The notes under the pieces were generated by a model. That model had not been told where the DNA came from. It worked only from the letters and a program-made list of their open reading frames with translations, and searched no databases. Positions 7,994 to 16,021 of a DNA stretch of 21,250 bases are shown in pieces; within the stretch, counting starts at the first letter, position 1; each line of letters opens with the position of its first letter. The translations under genes and the position numbers were made by a program. The stretch spans positions 1-21,250 of the forward strand of contig DGDD01000241.1 of NCBI GenBank assembly GCA_002385265.1. Direction: 5' to 3'. Source of the DNA: Chitinophagaceae bacterium UBA3961. GTDB lineage: Bacteria > Bacteroidota > Bacteroidia > Chitinophagales > Chitinophagaceae.

Positions 7994-8037
7994 AAAAGCT
8001 GTCTTGGGAACTCAATTGAGTTTCGAAGGCGGCTTTT
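7994..8037. terminator. Bidirectional intrinsic terminator between converging genes
   Basis: AAAAGCTGTCTT (7994-8005) pairs with AAGGCGGCTTTT (8026-8037) using two G-U pairs in one direction, and an inner stem GGAACTC-AATT-GAGTTTC (8007-8024) continues it. T runs follow on the plus strand (8034-8037 and again after 8040), and A6 at 7992-7997 gives T6 on the minus strand. It serves the CBM48-like gene and the radical SAM gene. Confidence 0.88.
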
Positions 8038-8042
8038 CCGTT

Positions 8043-10262
8043 TTAAATCCTCAAGAGTCCAAATTTATGCAGACCACTCATTGGCTTGTTGTCCCAAAAC
8101 AGTTCAAAATCGTCCCATCCATTTTTCTCGTAGCTGTCTTGAACTTGCTTTAAGGATTGTTTTGCTTTTTCCGGTCCTAGCGTTGGTAACAATTCGAACA
8201 ACCACTTTCCTTGTTCGGCAGGCACGGTAAGCGTATAAGTTTGCTTCTTTGTAATGAGTGTTATATTGGCCATTTCTCTCGAATTCCCTTTTTTGGTTTG
8301 AGTGAAAAAGTCGATTGACACAGATTTATTCAACCAAATTACTTGAGACTCTAGTTTGAACGGCGGAAGTGGTTCATTGTTGATGTAATTCAAGATCAGG
8401 TCGGGAGCAACCGTAGTTTTGGGCACTTTAAAATCGAACCACTTGTGAAGGGGTTCCTCAAAACCAAGTGCATGCATGTAGTTGAACAGGGCTTTTCGAA
8501 GTCCGTCGCCAAAGCGCTCGTGTTCTCCAACAGGGTCGTGGTGATCGCGGTCATTATTAGCGAAACGCCCCTCGCCAGTTCCAATTCGCTCTACTTTAAA
8601 TGCTGCGGGGTTTTTGCCTACCGGGCTATGGGCAGTCATGGTGAACAGATGCCAAAATGCCGACTGTAGTACTCCTGTTTTGAACAATTGCCTTACCATT
8701 TCAAGAGAGTCGATGGTTTCTTGGGCTGTTTGAGTAGGGAATCCATACATCAGATACGCATGAACCATGATACCGGCTTCGGTAAAATGTTTGGTTACTT
8801 GTGCCACCTGTTCTACTGTTATTCCTTTCTGAATAAGCGCAAGCAGTCGATCGGAAGCTACTTCAAGTCCTCCCGAAACAGCAATACAGCCCGATTCTTT
8901 TAAAAGCAAACAGAGATCGCGGGTAAAATTCTTTTCAAAACGAATATTGGTCCACCAACTAACTACTAGCTTTCGTTTGATGATTTCTAGTGCCAATGCC
9001 TTCATTAGCGAAGGCGGTGCGGCTTCGTCAACAAAATGAAAACCATTCTCTCCTGTTTGCGCCATCATTTCTTCCATTCGATCGCAGAGAATACTTGCGT
9101 TGATGGGTTCGTAGCGTTGAATATAATCGAGGTTAATATCACAGAAAGTGCATTTCGCCCAATAGCAACCGTGCGCCATGGTTAGCTTGTTCCAACGGCC
9201 ATCGCTCCACAGCCTGTGCATGGGGTTGGCCACTTCTAAAGCAGAAATGTATAGATCCAATTTAAAGTCGCTGTAATCGGGGGTACCTACTTGACCTTGT
9301 TTGTAGTCGGTGCATGCAGCATTGTTTATATATGATACTTTTTCCCCATCGTTCATCAAACAGCGCTTCAATTGATCTTGTGGTATGCTTCCTTCCACAA
9401 ACTTGATGAGTTGTTCAATGGGCGCTTCTCCGTCGTCGAGGGTAATAAAATCGAGTACTTCGAAAACCCGTGTATCTGAAAGAGATCGCAATTCAGTGTT
9501 TGCATAACCACCACCCAAGGCCACTTTAATAGAAGGATGATGTGTTTTTAACCATTGAGCACATCTCAAACCTGCATACAAGTTACCGGGAAAAGGAACA
9601 GAGATGGCCACCAACTTAGGCTGTTCTTTTTCTATGATTGCTTTGAAAACTTGAATGGTTTTTTCGTCAATGAAAGTCAAAGGTTGATTGAGGGCTTCAA
9701 AGAGTTCATCGTATTCGGAAGCTGCTCTCCCAAGACGTTCCGCATACCTGCTGAATCCGAAATGGTCGTCTAAGGTTTCTTTGATCAAATCAGACAAATC
9801 TTCCAGATACATGGTTGCTAAATGCTTGGCTTGGTCCTGAATTCCCATGGCACCGAAGGCCCAAGTGATATCGGCGATCTGTTTGAATCGATCGGCTTCG
9901 GGTAGAAAATTACGTTGACAAATTTGCTGGGCCATTGTGGGGCGCTTTCCCTGAAGAAAGCTCATCACAATATCAATTGTTTGTACGTACTGGTCTTGTA
10001 AGGCAATGATTCGTTTGCAATTGTCTGACCATTCAGCCACTAATCCTCCAATTCTCTTAAACACATCTTTCAGTCCTTCCGAAGAAAAGACCAAATTGGT
10101 TACTTCAATGCCTAAATCGGCTTGAAAACTGCTGACGCCTCTTGTATTCAGAAAGCCTTTGAGATAAGCCGTAGCGGGGTACGGCGTATTCAATTGCGTA
10201 AAGGGAGGTGTTATTAAAACAACAGTAGACAAGTGGAGAAATTTTCCGCAAACATACATCAT
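8043..10262 (-). CDS. B12-binding-type radical SAM protein with CX4CX2C cluster motif
   Basis: A 739-residue protein. The opening VVLITPPFTQLNTPYPATAYL (from residue 14) and residues about 210-285 (KLVAISVPF, VALGGGYANTE, FITLDDGEAPIEQL) form a cobalamin-type Rossmann domain; there is no DxHxxG motif, so any cobalamin would be bound without a lower His ligand. The radical SAM core (about 358-560) has its cluster cysteines at 366, 371 and 374 in GCYWAKCTFC, one residue longer than the standard CX3CX2C. FVDEAAPPS (410-418), VSGGLEVASDRLL (462-474) and MYGFPTQT (505-512) follow the expected core. A His-rich block DRDHHDP (571-577) and a long C-terminal domain are of unknown role. The real start may be TTG at 10232 (see promoter entry). 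Reaction and substrate are unknown; the gene stands alone. Confidence 0.9.
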   Translation of the reverse strand: MMYVCGKFLHLSTVVLITPPFTQLNTPYPATAYLKGFLNTRGVSSFQADLGIEVTNLVFSSEGLKDVFKRIGGLVAEWSDNCKRIIALQDQYVQTIDIVMSFLQGKRPTMAQQICQRNFLPEADRFKQIADITWAFGAMGIQDQAKHLATMYLEDLSDLIKETLDDHFGFSRYAERLGRAASEYDELFEALNQPLTFIDEKTIQVFKAIIEKEQPKLVAISVPFPGNLYAGLRCAQWLKTHHPSIKVALGGGYANTELRSLSDTRVFEVLDFITLDDGEAPIEQLIKFVEGSIPQDQLKRCLMNDGEKVSYINNAACTDYKQGQVGTPDYSDFKLDLYISALEVANPMHRLWSDGRWNKLTMAHGCYWAKCTFCDINLDYIQRYEPINASILCDRMEEMMAQTGENGFHFVDEAAPPSLMKALALEIIKRKLVVSWWTNIRFEKNFTRDLCLLLKESGCIAVSGGLEVASDRLLALIQKGITVEQVAQVTKHFTEAGIMVHAYLMYGFPTQTAQETIDSLEMVRQLFKTGVLQSAFWHLFTMTAHSPVGKNPAAFKVERIGTGEGRFANNDRDHHDPVGEHERFGDGLRKALFNYMHALGFEEPLHKWFDFKVPKTTVAPDLILNYINNEPLPPFKLESQVIWLNKSVSIDFFTQTKKGNSREMANITLITKKQTYTLTVPAEQGKWLFELLPTLGPEKAKQSLKQVQDSYEKNGWDDFELFWDNKPMSGLHKFGLLRI
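10249..10256 (-). promoter_or_regulatory. -7 element overlapping the first codons of the radical SAM gene
   Basis: TATGTTTG on the minus strand matches TAnnTTTG exactly but lies inside codons 3-5 of the longest reading frame. If it is used, transcription starts near 10244 and the ATGs at 10257-10262 are not in the mRNA; the first in-frame start would then be the TTG at 10230-10232, giving 729 residues beginning at LSTVVLITPP, which agrees well with the family's N-terminus. Confidence 0.4.
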
Positions 10263-10264
10263 TT

Positions 10265-10285
10265 GCAGCGGCTTATGCCCGCTGC
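10265..10285. promoter_or_regulatory. Inverted repeat in the divergent radical SAM / rluF intergenic region
   Basis: GCAGCGG (10265-10271), 7-base spacer, CCGCTGC (10279-10285): a perfect GC-rich dyad in the 46-base gap between two divergent starts. There is no T run on either side, so a terminator is unlikely. It could be a binding site that affects both genes (inference). Confidence 0.35.
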
Positions 10286-10296
10286 CATTAATTTCC

Positions 10297-10304
10297 TAGC
10301 TTTG
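10297..10304 (+). promoter_or_regulatory. -7 element immediately before rluF
   Basis: TAGCTTTG is an exact TAnnTTTG match ending four bases before the ATG at 10309. Transcription would start at or next to the A of ATG, so the mRNA would be leaderless or nearly so. No TTTG is seen at the usual 19-21 base distance upstream. Confidence 0.4.
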
Positions 10305-10308
10305 CAGT

Positions 10309-11193
10309 ATGCAAGACGATTCTATAAGTTTAAATAAGTTTATCAGCGATACCGGATATTGCAGCAGAAGAGAAGCGGATGAGTTGATTCGTCAAGGTCG
10401 TGTTATTCTAAACAATGAACTCGCACAGCTCGGCAATCGCTACACCCCGGGTGACATTGTAGAAGTGGATGGCAGTTATTTATCGAATGGCAAACCGAAA
10501 AAAGAGAAAAAAGTCTACCTCGCATTCAATAAGCCGGCAGGCATTACCTGTACAACCGACACGAATATTGCCGGAAACATCATCACATATATAAACTATC
10601 CAAAACGCATATTCCCTATTGGTCGTTTAGATAAAGATTCGGAAGGACTGATCTTTTTAACCAATGACGGGGATATCGTAAATAAAATTCTTCGTGCATC
10701 GAATGAGCATGAGAAGGAATACATTGTTCGAGTTAACAAATCAATTACGCCTTATTTTTTAGAAAAGATGAGTAAGGGTGTCCCCATTTTGGATACCGTT
10801 ACCTTACCTTGCAAAATTTCAAAGCTGGGAAATCACACGTTTAAGATAGTGTTGAAACAAGGGCTAAACCGCCAGATTCGAAGAATGTGCGAGTATTTTG
10901 AATTTGAAGTAGAGAGCTTGAAACGTGTACGAATCATGAACATTGCTTTGGATAAAATTGCGCTTGGAAAGTGGCGCTATCTAAGTGATGTTGAAATTGC
11001 TCAAATTGAATCGTTGGTAAAAGATTCATCGAAAACGGCGCTTAAACCCATTAAGAAAGCAAAGCCGGTAGAAGCTAAAAACGCAAAAAAAGCAAAATTG
11101 GATATTCCGAAAGAGGCATTCGAACTGCCTTCTAAATCGAAGAAACCGAAACAATCGAGCTTCAAGGAATATCGAAAAAATAAAAAACGTTAA
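10309..11193 (+). CDS. rluF: 23S rRNA pseudouridine synthase RluF family
   Basis: A 294-residue protein that isomerises uridine to pseudouridine in 23S rRNA (U2604 in E. coli, also U35 of tRNA-Tyr). An S4 RNA-binding domain comes first (about 6-55: LNKFISDTGYCSRREAD), then the synthase core, with the catalytic Asp108 in GRLDKDSEGL, the KEYIVRV strand (about 143), and GLNRQIRRMCEYF (about 185-197) typical of the RsuA/RluB/E/F group; LKRVRIMNI and LGKWRYL follow. A Lys-rich tail (about 245-294) extends beyond the E. coli protein and probably contacts RNA. Its stop overlaps the stop of the convergent gene by 4 bases (TTAA). RluF rather than RluB or RluE is inferred from the SLKRVRIMN and CEYFEFEV segments. 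Confidence 0.92.
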   Translation: MQDDSISLNKFISDTGYCSRREADELIRQGRVILNNELAQLGNRYTPGDIVEVDGSYLSNGKPKKEKKVYLAFNKPAGITCTTDTNIAGNIITYINYPKRIFPIGRLDKDSEGLIFLTNDGDIVNKILRASNEHEKEYIVRVNKSITPYFLEKMSKGVPILDTVTLPCKISKLGNHTFKIVLKQGLNRQIRRMCEYFEFEVESLKRVRIMNIALDKIALGKWRYLSDVEIAQIESLVKDSSKTALKPIKKAKPVEAKNAKKAKLDIPKEAFELPSKSKKPKQSSFKEYRKNKKR

Positions 11194-11669
11194 TCCTCTT
11201 CCAAGGCAGTTACTTCGCGTTGGTATTCGTATTGAAGATCTTCGTGCAAGGAATTGAGCAGTGTTTGCACCTTCTTCAATTGTTGGTCGTATAAATTGCT
11301 GATCACAGAATTACGGCGAACGGGTATTCCGGACTCGCGGATTTGTTGACAGAAATAAATCCGAAGTTGAATCTCCGTTTCCTTATTCCCGCTGTACCGC
11401 GCATATTTGGTGATGATACGTCCCATTTTGCGAAGGGTTTTCTTGGCAAAATAAAGATGGCTCAAGTTGATCTGTTCCATGCATTCATCCAGTTCTAGTT
11501 TAGCTGCAGCGATAAAAGCCGGTTCGTCATGAGCTTCAAACAACAAATAAGTAAGTAGTTCTTTGTTGTCTTTTTTGAACTTGATCAATCGAAGGCATAT
11601 CTCCACCAATTCCTTGGCAGGCAATTGTTGCAATTCCTTTTTAATATCTTGAACCGTAGCTGCTTTCAT
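11190..11669 (-). CDS. Conserved helical protein of unknown function
   Basis: A 159-residue protein, predicted by eye to be nearly all helical and highly charged, with no signal peptide or membrane segment. It opens with LQQLPAKELVEICLRLIKFK, continues NKELLTYLLFEAHDE (35-49) and a basic stretch FAKKTLRKMGRIITKYARY (74-92), and ends LHEDLQYEY. I know similar unnamed proteins in Bacteroidota but no function. Its ATG overlaps the stop of the GreA-like gene (ATGA), so the two are translationally coupled and presumably act together. The basic middle could bind nucleic acid (speculative). At the 3' end it overlaps rluF tail to tail by 4 bases. Confidence 0.78.
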   Translation of the reverse strand: MKAATVQDIKKELQQLPAKELVEICLRLIKFKKDNKELLTYLLFEAHDEPAFIAAAKLELDECMEQINLSHLYFAKKTLRKMGRIITKYARYSGNKETEIQLRIYFCQQIRESGIPVRRNSVISNLYDQQLKKVQTLLNSLHEDLQYEYQREVTALEED

Positions 11670-12163
11670 AGTATCGAAACTATTTTCTGTTTTTTGTTTT
11701 GAAAATTGAATTCATCGCCCTCTTTCTTACCTCTCAACTCCAATGCTACCGGGGCATTGGGTGCTACGAGATAGAAATCTTTCCCTTCAACAGTAAGCTT
11801 ACCCATACCACTCAACAAATAGAAATTGCCTGCAGTGGTTAAAACCAACGCTCCTGCTGAAACCGCACCTAATTTGTAATTCTTTTGAATTTGAATTGCC
11901 GTCTCTTTTTCTTGAAGGGCCGCCGCCAATTGTTTGGAGAACATTTCTTTGTTCAATTGCTGCATCGCTCTTTCGGTTTCATATTTATCGCCCGCACTGC
12001 TCTTGGTTTCGTTGTTGGCGGCTTCCTGAGCTGCATTCAACTGTAAACGGATACTATGCAACCGTTGATCGAACAGTTCCATTATTTTTTCAAACAAGAT
12101 TTGTTTTAAAGAGGCATCACTCATCCTGTAAAAATAATTGAATAATTGTGTAGATTGTAGCAT
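11666..12163 (-). CDS. GreA/GreB-like C-terminal domain protein (often mislabelled 3-oxoacyl-ACP synthase)
   Basis: Up to 165 residues. The N-terminal half is helical/coiled coil with AAQEAANNETKSSAGDKYETERAM, reminiscent of the GreA coiled coil; the C-terminal half carries the GreA-like fold: LGAVSAGALVLTTAGNFYLL, LVAPNAPVALELRGKKEGDEF (the SPLGxALLGKxxGD counterpart) and KIVSIL. GreA-type proteins act in the RNA polymerase secondary channel to rescue stalled complexes; whether this one does is unknown. Homologues in Bacteroidota are commonly annotated 3-oxoacyl-ACP synthase, which the sequence does not support (no thiolase-fold motifs). The start is ambiguous: Met at 12163, or the internal Met14 at 12124 (MSDASLKQ), which better fits the family's length of about 150 residues. 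Coupled to the helical protein downstream by an ATGA overlap. Confidence 0.8.
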   Translation of the reverse strand: MLQSTQLFNYFYRMSDASLKQILFEKIMELFDQRLHSIRLQLNAAQEAANNETKSSAGDKYETERAMQQLNKEMFSKQLAAALQEKETAIQIQKNYKLGAVSAGALVLTTAGNFYLLSGMGKLTVEGKDFYLVAPNAPVALELRGKKEGDEFNFQNKKQKIVSIL

Positions 12164-12175
12164 AAATCATTTGCT

Positions 12176-13135
12176 ATGCCATCAAGAAGAAGTTTCGTTA
12201 AACAAACGGGTCTGGCCTCCATGGCTTTTTTGACCTCTCCCACTGTTGATTTTCTAAAGTCGCAGGGAGTATCAAATGTGGGTATCCAGTTGTTCTCCAT
12301 CCCAAAAATGCTTTCTGCAAATCCGGTAGCAGCTATCGGTATGCTACAACAAATGGGCTATAAGGAACTGGAACTTTACGGTCCTTATACATTTAGTGCG
12401 GAATCGGCGAAATCAGGTTGGAAACAAGTAACCGGCATGTTGGGTTTCTCCGGAAGTGGTTATTTTGAGAAAAGCAGTTCCGAATTTTTGAAGTTGATCA
12501 AAGATAGTGGCATGACAACGCCATCGATGCATACAGATCTTGACACTCTCGAAAACGATATGCCGGCGCTTGCAAAAGCAGCACATGAAATGGGGCATAA
12601 ATATGTAGTATTACCTGCTATTCCTGATGCAAGAAGGAAGACTTTAGACGATTACAAAAAAATGGCAGACAGCTTCAATAAAATAGGCGCTGCCGCGAAA
12701 AAAGAGGGCATTCGTTTTGGTTATCACAACCACGGATACGGAATAAAACCGCTTGCCGATGGCACGGTTCCCTTGGAAGTTATGTTGAATGCAACTGATC
12801 CGGATACCGTATTCTTGGAAATGGATCTGTTCTGGACAGCAGCAGGTGGTGCAGATCCGGTGGCATTACTGAACAAGTACTCCAAGCGTTATAAAATGCT
12901 CCACATTAAAGACATGAGCAAGAAAGCAACCTTTTCCGGCGACGGTGGTGATGCCAGCCAATGGTTTGCTTTATTCCCGCTGATGTGTTCTTGTGGCGAT
13001 GGAGTGTTAGACCTCAAAAACATTATTGCTACTTCTCAAAAAATTGGAGTAGAACATTATTTTATTGAGCAAGACATGGTTGCCAACCCGGAAACAGCAT
13101 TGAAGAAAAGTATTGATTATATAAAAACAGTGTAA
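12176..13135 (+). CDS. Exported sugar phosphate isomerase/epimerase-like TIM barrel protein
   Basis: A 319-residue protein with a twin-arginine-like leader SRRSFVKQTGLASMAF (3-18), so probably exported folded by Tat. The rest is an AP-endonuclease-2/xylose-isomerase-like barrel: VGIQLFS (35-41), MGYKELELYGP, MHTDLDTL (118-125), YHNHGYG (183-189), LEMDLFWTAAGGADP (214-228), MLHIKD (241-246) and YFIEQD (295-300). The likely divalent metal ligands are E215, H243 and E298 with H184/H186 nearby. The family rearranges or epimerises sugars and inositols, and exported Bacteroidota members are thought to work on periplasmic sugar catabolites. Specificity unknown. Monocistronic; its stop lies 3 bases from the convergent hydrolase stop. 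Confidence 0.88.
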   Translation: MPSRRSFVKQTGLASMAFLTSPTVDFLKSQGVSNVGIQLFSIPKMLSANPVAAIGMLQQMGYKELELYGPYTFSAESAKSGWKQVTGMLGFSGSGYFEKSSSEFLKLIKDSGMTTPSMHTDLDTLENDMPALAKAAHEMGHKYVVLPAIPDARRKTLDDYKKMADSFNKIGAAAKKEGIRFGYHNHGYGIKPLADGTVPLEVMLNATDPDTVFLEMDLFWTAAGGADPVALLNKYSKRYKMLHIKDMSKKATFSGDGGDASQWFALFPLMCSCGDGVLDLKNIIATSQKIGVEHYFIEQDMVANPETALKKSIDYIKTV

Positions 13136-13138
13136 GAC

Positions 13139-14017
13139 TTAGCGCTTGTTCAAAGGCTTTAAAGAAACTGACCTGAGCAAGAACAATTCAAAATAATCGG
13201 GGGATGCAATGATTTCATTGTGCCCCCTTTTTGTTTCTATAAAAACTACCGGAACGCCGAATTTAGATGCTTTTAACTCCGACTCTTGGTAATCGGCGTA
13301 AGGAATAGCTGCTTGCTTTAAGGATACTCTTAACGTATCAGACATTTCATCAGTACCACCACCTTCGTGCGTATACAAATTGATGAATCTTGGGCTTTTA
13401 GTTTTATGCAGCCATTTCATAAAAAGTGGGACTTGTCCATACATTCCATCGAACAGTAAAATCTCTTTTACATACGGCTGATTGGAAGCAATTTTCGCAA
13501 TCACTCTGTAAGCACCACTGTGACCGGCCAGCACAAGACTTTGCACTTTGGGAATGAAGGATCGCTTTTGTTGAGAAGCCAATTGAGAAAGTAGGCTGTT
13601 CATAAAAAGATTGAAATAACCGGAATCTTCAAACTTACCGCCGTATGAATCAGGTGCATTCTTAGCCATTTCAGGAATCACTAAAACAGCATCGCGATTG
13701 GAATGTAGGAACTGCTCTTTCAGTTTAAAATAGTTGTTAGCACTATCAATATTGTTGAACCAACCATGAAACCAGATAACGATATCAACTTGCTTTTTCA
13801 ATTTGAAATTTGCTGGAAATACAACAAGCATTGTGGAATCATTGTAATGCTCCTTTAAAGGATAGTGTTTCCCATCGTAGTGGTGACCATTGCTTCTCAA
13901 ACTATCGGGAAAGGCAGGATAGCTATTGATGAGTTTTACAGAACGAGCAGGCTGCGCGACTCCACTAAGAGAGACCAATAGAAGGGCAACAAATAAAAAT
14001 CGACAAAAACTAGCCAT
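13139..14017 (-). CDS. Exported alpha/beta hydrolase
   Basis: 292 residues from ATG 14017. This start is preferred over the upstream Met at 14068 because it directly gives a signal peptide ([19 protein letters not shown], cut near VAQ22) and overlaps the Nudix gene by only 8 bases instead of 59. Seen are an oxyanion-type HGWF (84-87), a nucleophile elbow GHSGAYR (165-171, Ser167), an Asp candidate in LFDGMYG (D190) and a His in RGHNEI (H266), in the order required for an alpha/beta hydrolase triad. Substrate unknown; the HGWFNN and RGHNEI surroundings resemble poly-hydroxybutyrate depolymerase or feruloyl-esterase-like secreted hydrolases only loosely. Last gene of a three-gene unit. Confidence 0.83.
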   Translation of the reverse strand: MASFCRFLFVALLLVSLSGVAQPARSVKLINSYPAFPDSLRSNGHHYDGKHYPLKEHYNDSTMLVVFPANFKLKKQVDIVIWFHGWFNNIDSANNYFKLKEQFLHSNRDAVLVIPEMAKNAPDSYGGKFEDSGYFNLFMNSLLSQLASQQKRSFIPKVQSLVLAGHSGAYRVIAKIASNQPYVKEILLFDGMYGQVPLFMKWLHKTKSPRFINLYTHEGGGTDEMSDTLRVSLKQAAIPYADYQESELKASKFGVPVVFIETKRGHNEIIASPDYFELFLLRSVSLKPLNKR

Positions 14018-14591
14018 TTTTGAAGATATGAATTTGTAAGTATTGAAGCAGCATGATTGTTTTACCATCTTTTATCTCACCCGTTTCAATCATTTTCAAA
14101 GCTGTTGCAAATGGGATTTCTAATACTTCAATTTCTTCTTGCTCTTCGGCAAGTCCTCCCCCATCGTTCACTTTTTGATTATCAGAATAAGCTCCAACAA
14201 AGAAATGAAGAATCTCTGTCACGGAACCGGGGCTCATGTAACATTCATATACTTTTTTCACGTCTGTAAGTCGGTAACCCGTTTCTTCTTCCGTTTCGCG
14301 CATGATGGCCTCTTTGGGATGGTCGTTGTCGAGTAGGCCGGCGCAGGCTTCAATAAGCATACCTGATGGGTTGCCATTTACAAAAGTGGGCATGCGGAAT
14401 TGGCGGGTTAATACAACAGTCTTCTTCTCGGTATTGTACAACAGAATTACCGCACCATTACCCCGGTCGTATACTTCCCGATGCTGAATTTGAATAGAAG
14501 AACCCGATTGTTTGGTAAAACTATATTTGTAAAGTTTGTACCAATTGGCTGAAAGAATTTCTTTGGCTTTTATTTCTATGATAGGATCCAT
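14010..14591 (-). CDS. nudK: Nudix hydrolase, GDP-mannose pyrophosphatase NudK type
   Basis: A 193-residue cytoplasmic protein. NudK hydrolyses GDP-mannose (and related nucleotide sugars) to GMP and the sugar phosphate. The Nudix box spans 85-106: [22 protein letters not shown], with RE-T-EEE-TG intact. The Glu usually found at the seventh position is His91, with E94 close by. Family-specific features agree: YMSPGSVTE (118-126), [12 protein letters not shown] (135-146) and [14 protein letters not shown] (172-185). The ATG is 4 bases after the stop of the OmpA-domain gene, and the gene overlaps the alpha/beta hydrolase by 8 bases, so all three are co-transcribed. A link between nucleotide-sugar turnover and envelope proteins is plausible but not shown. 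Confidence 0.9.
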   Translation of the reverse strand: MDPIIEIKAKEILSANWYKLYKYSFTKQSGSSIQIQHREVYDRGNGAVILLYNTEKKTVVLTRQFRMPTFVNGNPSGMLIEACAGLLDNDHPKEAIMRETEEETGYRLTDVKKVYECYMSPGSVTEILHFFVGAYSDNQKVNDGGGLAEEQEEIEVLEIPFATALKMIETGEIKDGKTIMLLQYLQIHIFKNG

Positions 14592-14595
14592 AATG

Positions 14596-15930
14596 TTAAG
14601 GATTGGGCACCCAAATAACGCATTCTAATTTCACTACACCAATTTTACCATAATACTGTGCACGCAGTTGCATTTCTCGTTCACTTACTTCTCCAAATCC
14701 ATAACCTTCATAGTGCAATCTGGCAGGGTCAATCCCTTTTGAAACCAAATAATGAATTGGAATGAGCGACAAAGCTTGCATATATTCTTTGGTGTTACTT
14801 TGGAAGGGTAATTGCATACTCAACGATGCTTGGTATAAGGGATGTTGCTCTAATAATGCTACCAAACTATCGAGCTGCTTAACGCTATACGGTTTCAATT
14901 GTGGCAGTAAAACATTAAAAGCTAGATTATAGGTTTCAATTCGATCGAATCGCTTGGGACGTTTGACAATTTTCTCCAGCTTTGAATAGTTGATTGGTTG
15001 ATAGTCTGATTTTGACTGTTTATCGTTCAATAAGCGAATTTCTACTCTTCGGTTTTCCTTTTTCTGGAACTCATCTAATTCAGCTGTCAATTTTCTATCG
15101 GCTCCAAAACCTTGGTAGGTTAACCGACTTGAATCGATACCACATGACTTTAAATACTCCACTACTGTTTTTGCTCTTCTAATGGACAGATCCATCCCAA
15201 AAGAAGTAGTTTTGGGTTCGCAACAGATATGCCCTTCTACATTGATTTTTAGTTTTGGAAATTGTTGCATCACCTCTAATAAGTAATGGAGCGAAGGATA
15301 GCTTTCACCTAACAACACATCTTGCCCACCAACATAGTTCATGTTTCTCAATCGCAACAGCGTACTATCGTCAGAAAGCTTTACGAACTCTTCATCTTTG
15401 ATAATTTTTTCGGGTTCACGGGGCACAAAACTACTATCGGCAACGGGTTCCGTTTTTTGAGGACTTGGTTCGGGAGTGGGTACGGCAATTTCAGTTTTTT
15501 GGGGTGCAGGTTTGGCCTCTAGACTGTCTTTGGGCACTTTTACCGGCATCCATTCCACAGTAATTTCTACTCTACGATTCAATTGCTTGCCTTCTTCAGT
15601 GCTATTGGTTGCTACAGGTCCATAAGCACTAAAGCCTCGAAAATATACTTGGGCTTTGGGCATCATGGCTACTCGCAAATAATTGGCCACTGCTTTGGCT
15701 CTGTTTTCAGAAAGCGTTTTATTGAATGCAGCGGTTCCGGTAGAATCGCAATATCCGGCAACACTTACATGCTTTACATTTATCAAGGTCCGTGCTAATG
15801 AGTCGAGCGTTTGTCGAGTCGCTGGAGAAAGATCGTATTTTGAAGATTCAAAATATACTCGAGTTTGTGCATTCAACCCTATGCAAGCGAAGAGGGTTAG
15901 CAAAAGTAAAAGGCAGCTTATTCTGTTCAT
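14596..15930 (-). CDS. Periplasmic protein with three tandem OmpA-like domains
   Basis: A 444-residue protein with a signal peptide (about 1-21, LNAQ cut) but no beta-barrel. Domain 1 (about 23-128) is a normal OmpA_C module: GYCDSTG (D62) and LSENRAKAV (R77) supply both peptidoglycan diaminopimelate ligands, then QLNRRVEI. After a Pro-rich linker (134-172), domain 2 (about 200-300) keeps LSIRRAKTV (R252) and NRRVEIRLL but has GHICCEP where GHTDxxG is expected. Domain 3 (about 333-441) keeps only the fold outline ([31 protein letters not shown]) and lacks both ligands. A lipobox-like LFAC (13-16) is possible but has Phe at -2. The protein probably binds the cell wall through domain 1. First gene of the operon with nudK and the hydrolase. 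Confidence 0.87.
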   Translation of the reverse strand: MNRISCLLLLLTLFACIGLNAQTRVYFESSKYDLSPATRQTLDSLARTLINVKHVSVAGYCDSTGTAAFNKTLSENRAKAVANYLRVAMMPKAQVYFRGFSAYGPVATNSTEEGKQLNRRVEITVEWMPVKVPKDSLEAKPAPQKTEIAVPTPEPSPQKTEPVADSSFVPREPEKIIKDEEFVKLSDDSTLLRLRNMNYVGGQDVLLGESYPSLHYLLEVMQQFPKLKINVEGHICCEPKTTSFGMDLSIRRAKTVVEYLKSCGIDSSRLTYQGFGADRKLTAELDEFQKKENRRVEIRLLNDKQSKSDYQPINYSKLEKIVKRPKRFDRIETYNLAFNVLLPQLKPYSVKQLDSLVALLEQHPLYQASLSMQLPFQSNTKEYMQALSLIPIHYLVSKGIDPARLHYEGYGFGEVSEREMQLRAQYYGKIGVVKLECVIWVPNP

Positions 15931-16006
15931 AGAAAAATTGTAGACGAAAATTACGAAATAAAAGGGTGCGGCTCGCTAGAAAGAGTGAAAACCAAGGGAA
16001 TTCACT

Positions 16007-16014
16007 TACATTTA
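16007..16014 (+). promoter_or_regulatory. Weak -7-like element before the ThuA-like gene
   Basis: TACATTTA matches TAnnTTTG at all but the last base and ends 7 bases before the ATG at 16022. If used, the leader would be only a few bases. Single mismatch and no clear -33, so low confidence. Confidence 0.25.
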
Positions 16015-16021
16015 AAGTACC

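Noticed and set aside
11666..12163. 3-oxoacyl-ACP synthase as function of the GreA-like gene
   Set aside because: The protein is too small and has none of the thiolase-fold Cys-His-His/Asn motifs; the label is a known propagated error for this family (recalled).
14018..14068. Upstream start of the alpha/beta hydrolase
   Set aside because: It would overlap the Nudix gene by 59 bases and place 17 non-hydrophobic residues before the signal peptide.
15880..15895. Lipoprotein signal (LFAC) in the triple-OmpA protein
   Set aside because: Phe at -2 is a poor lipobox, and a standard signal peptidase I site (LNAQ) follows; lipidation cannot be claimed.
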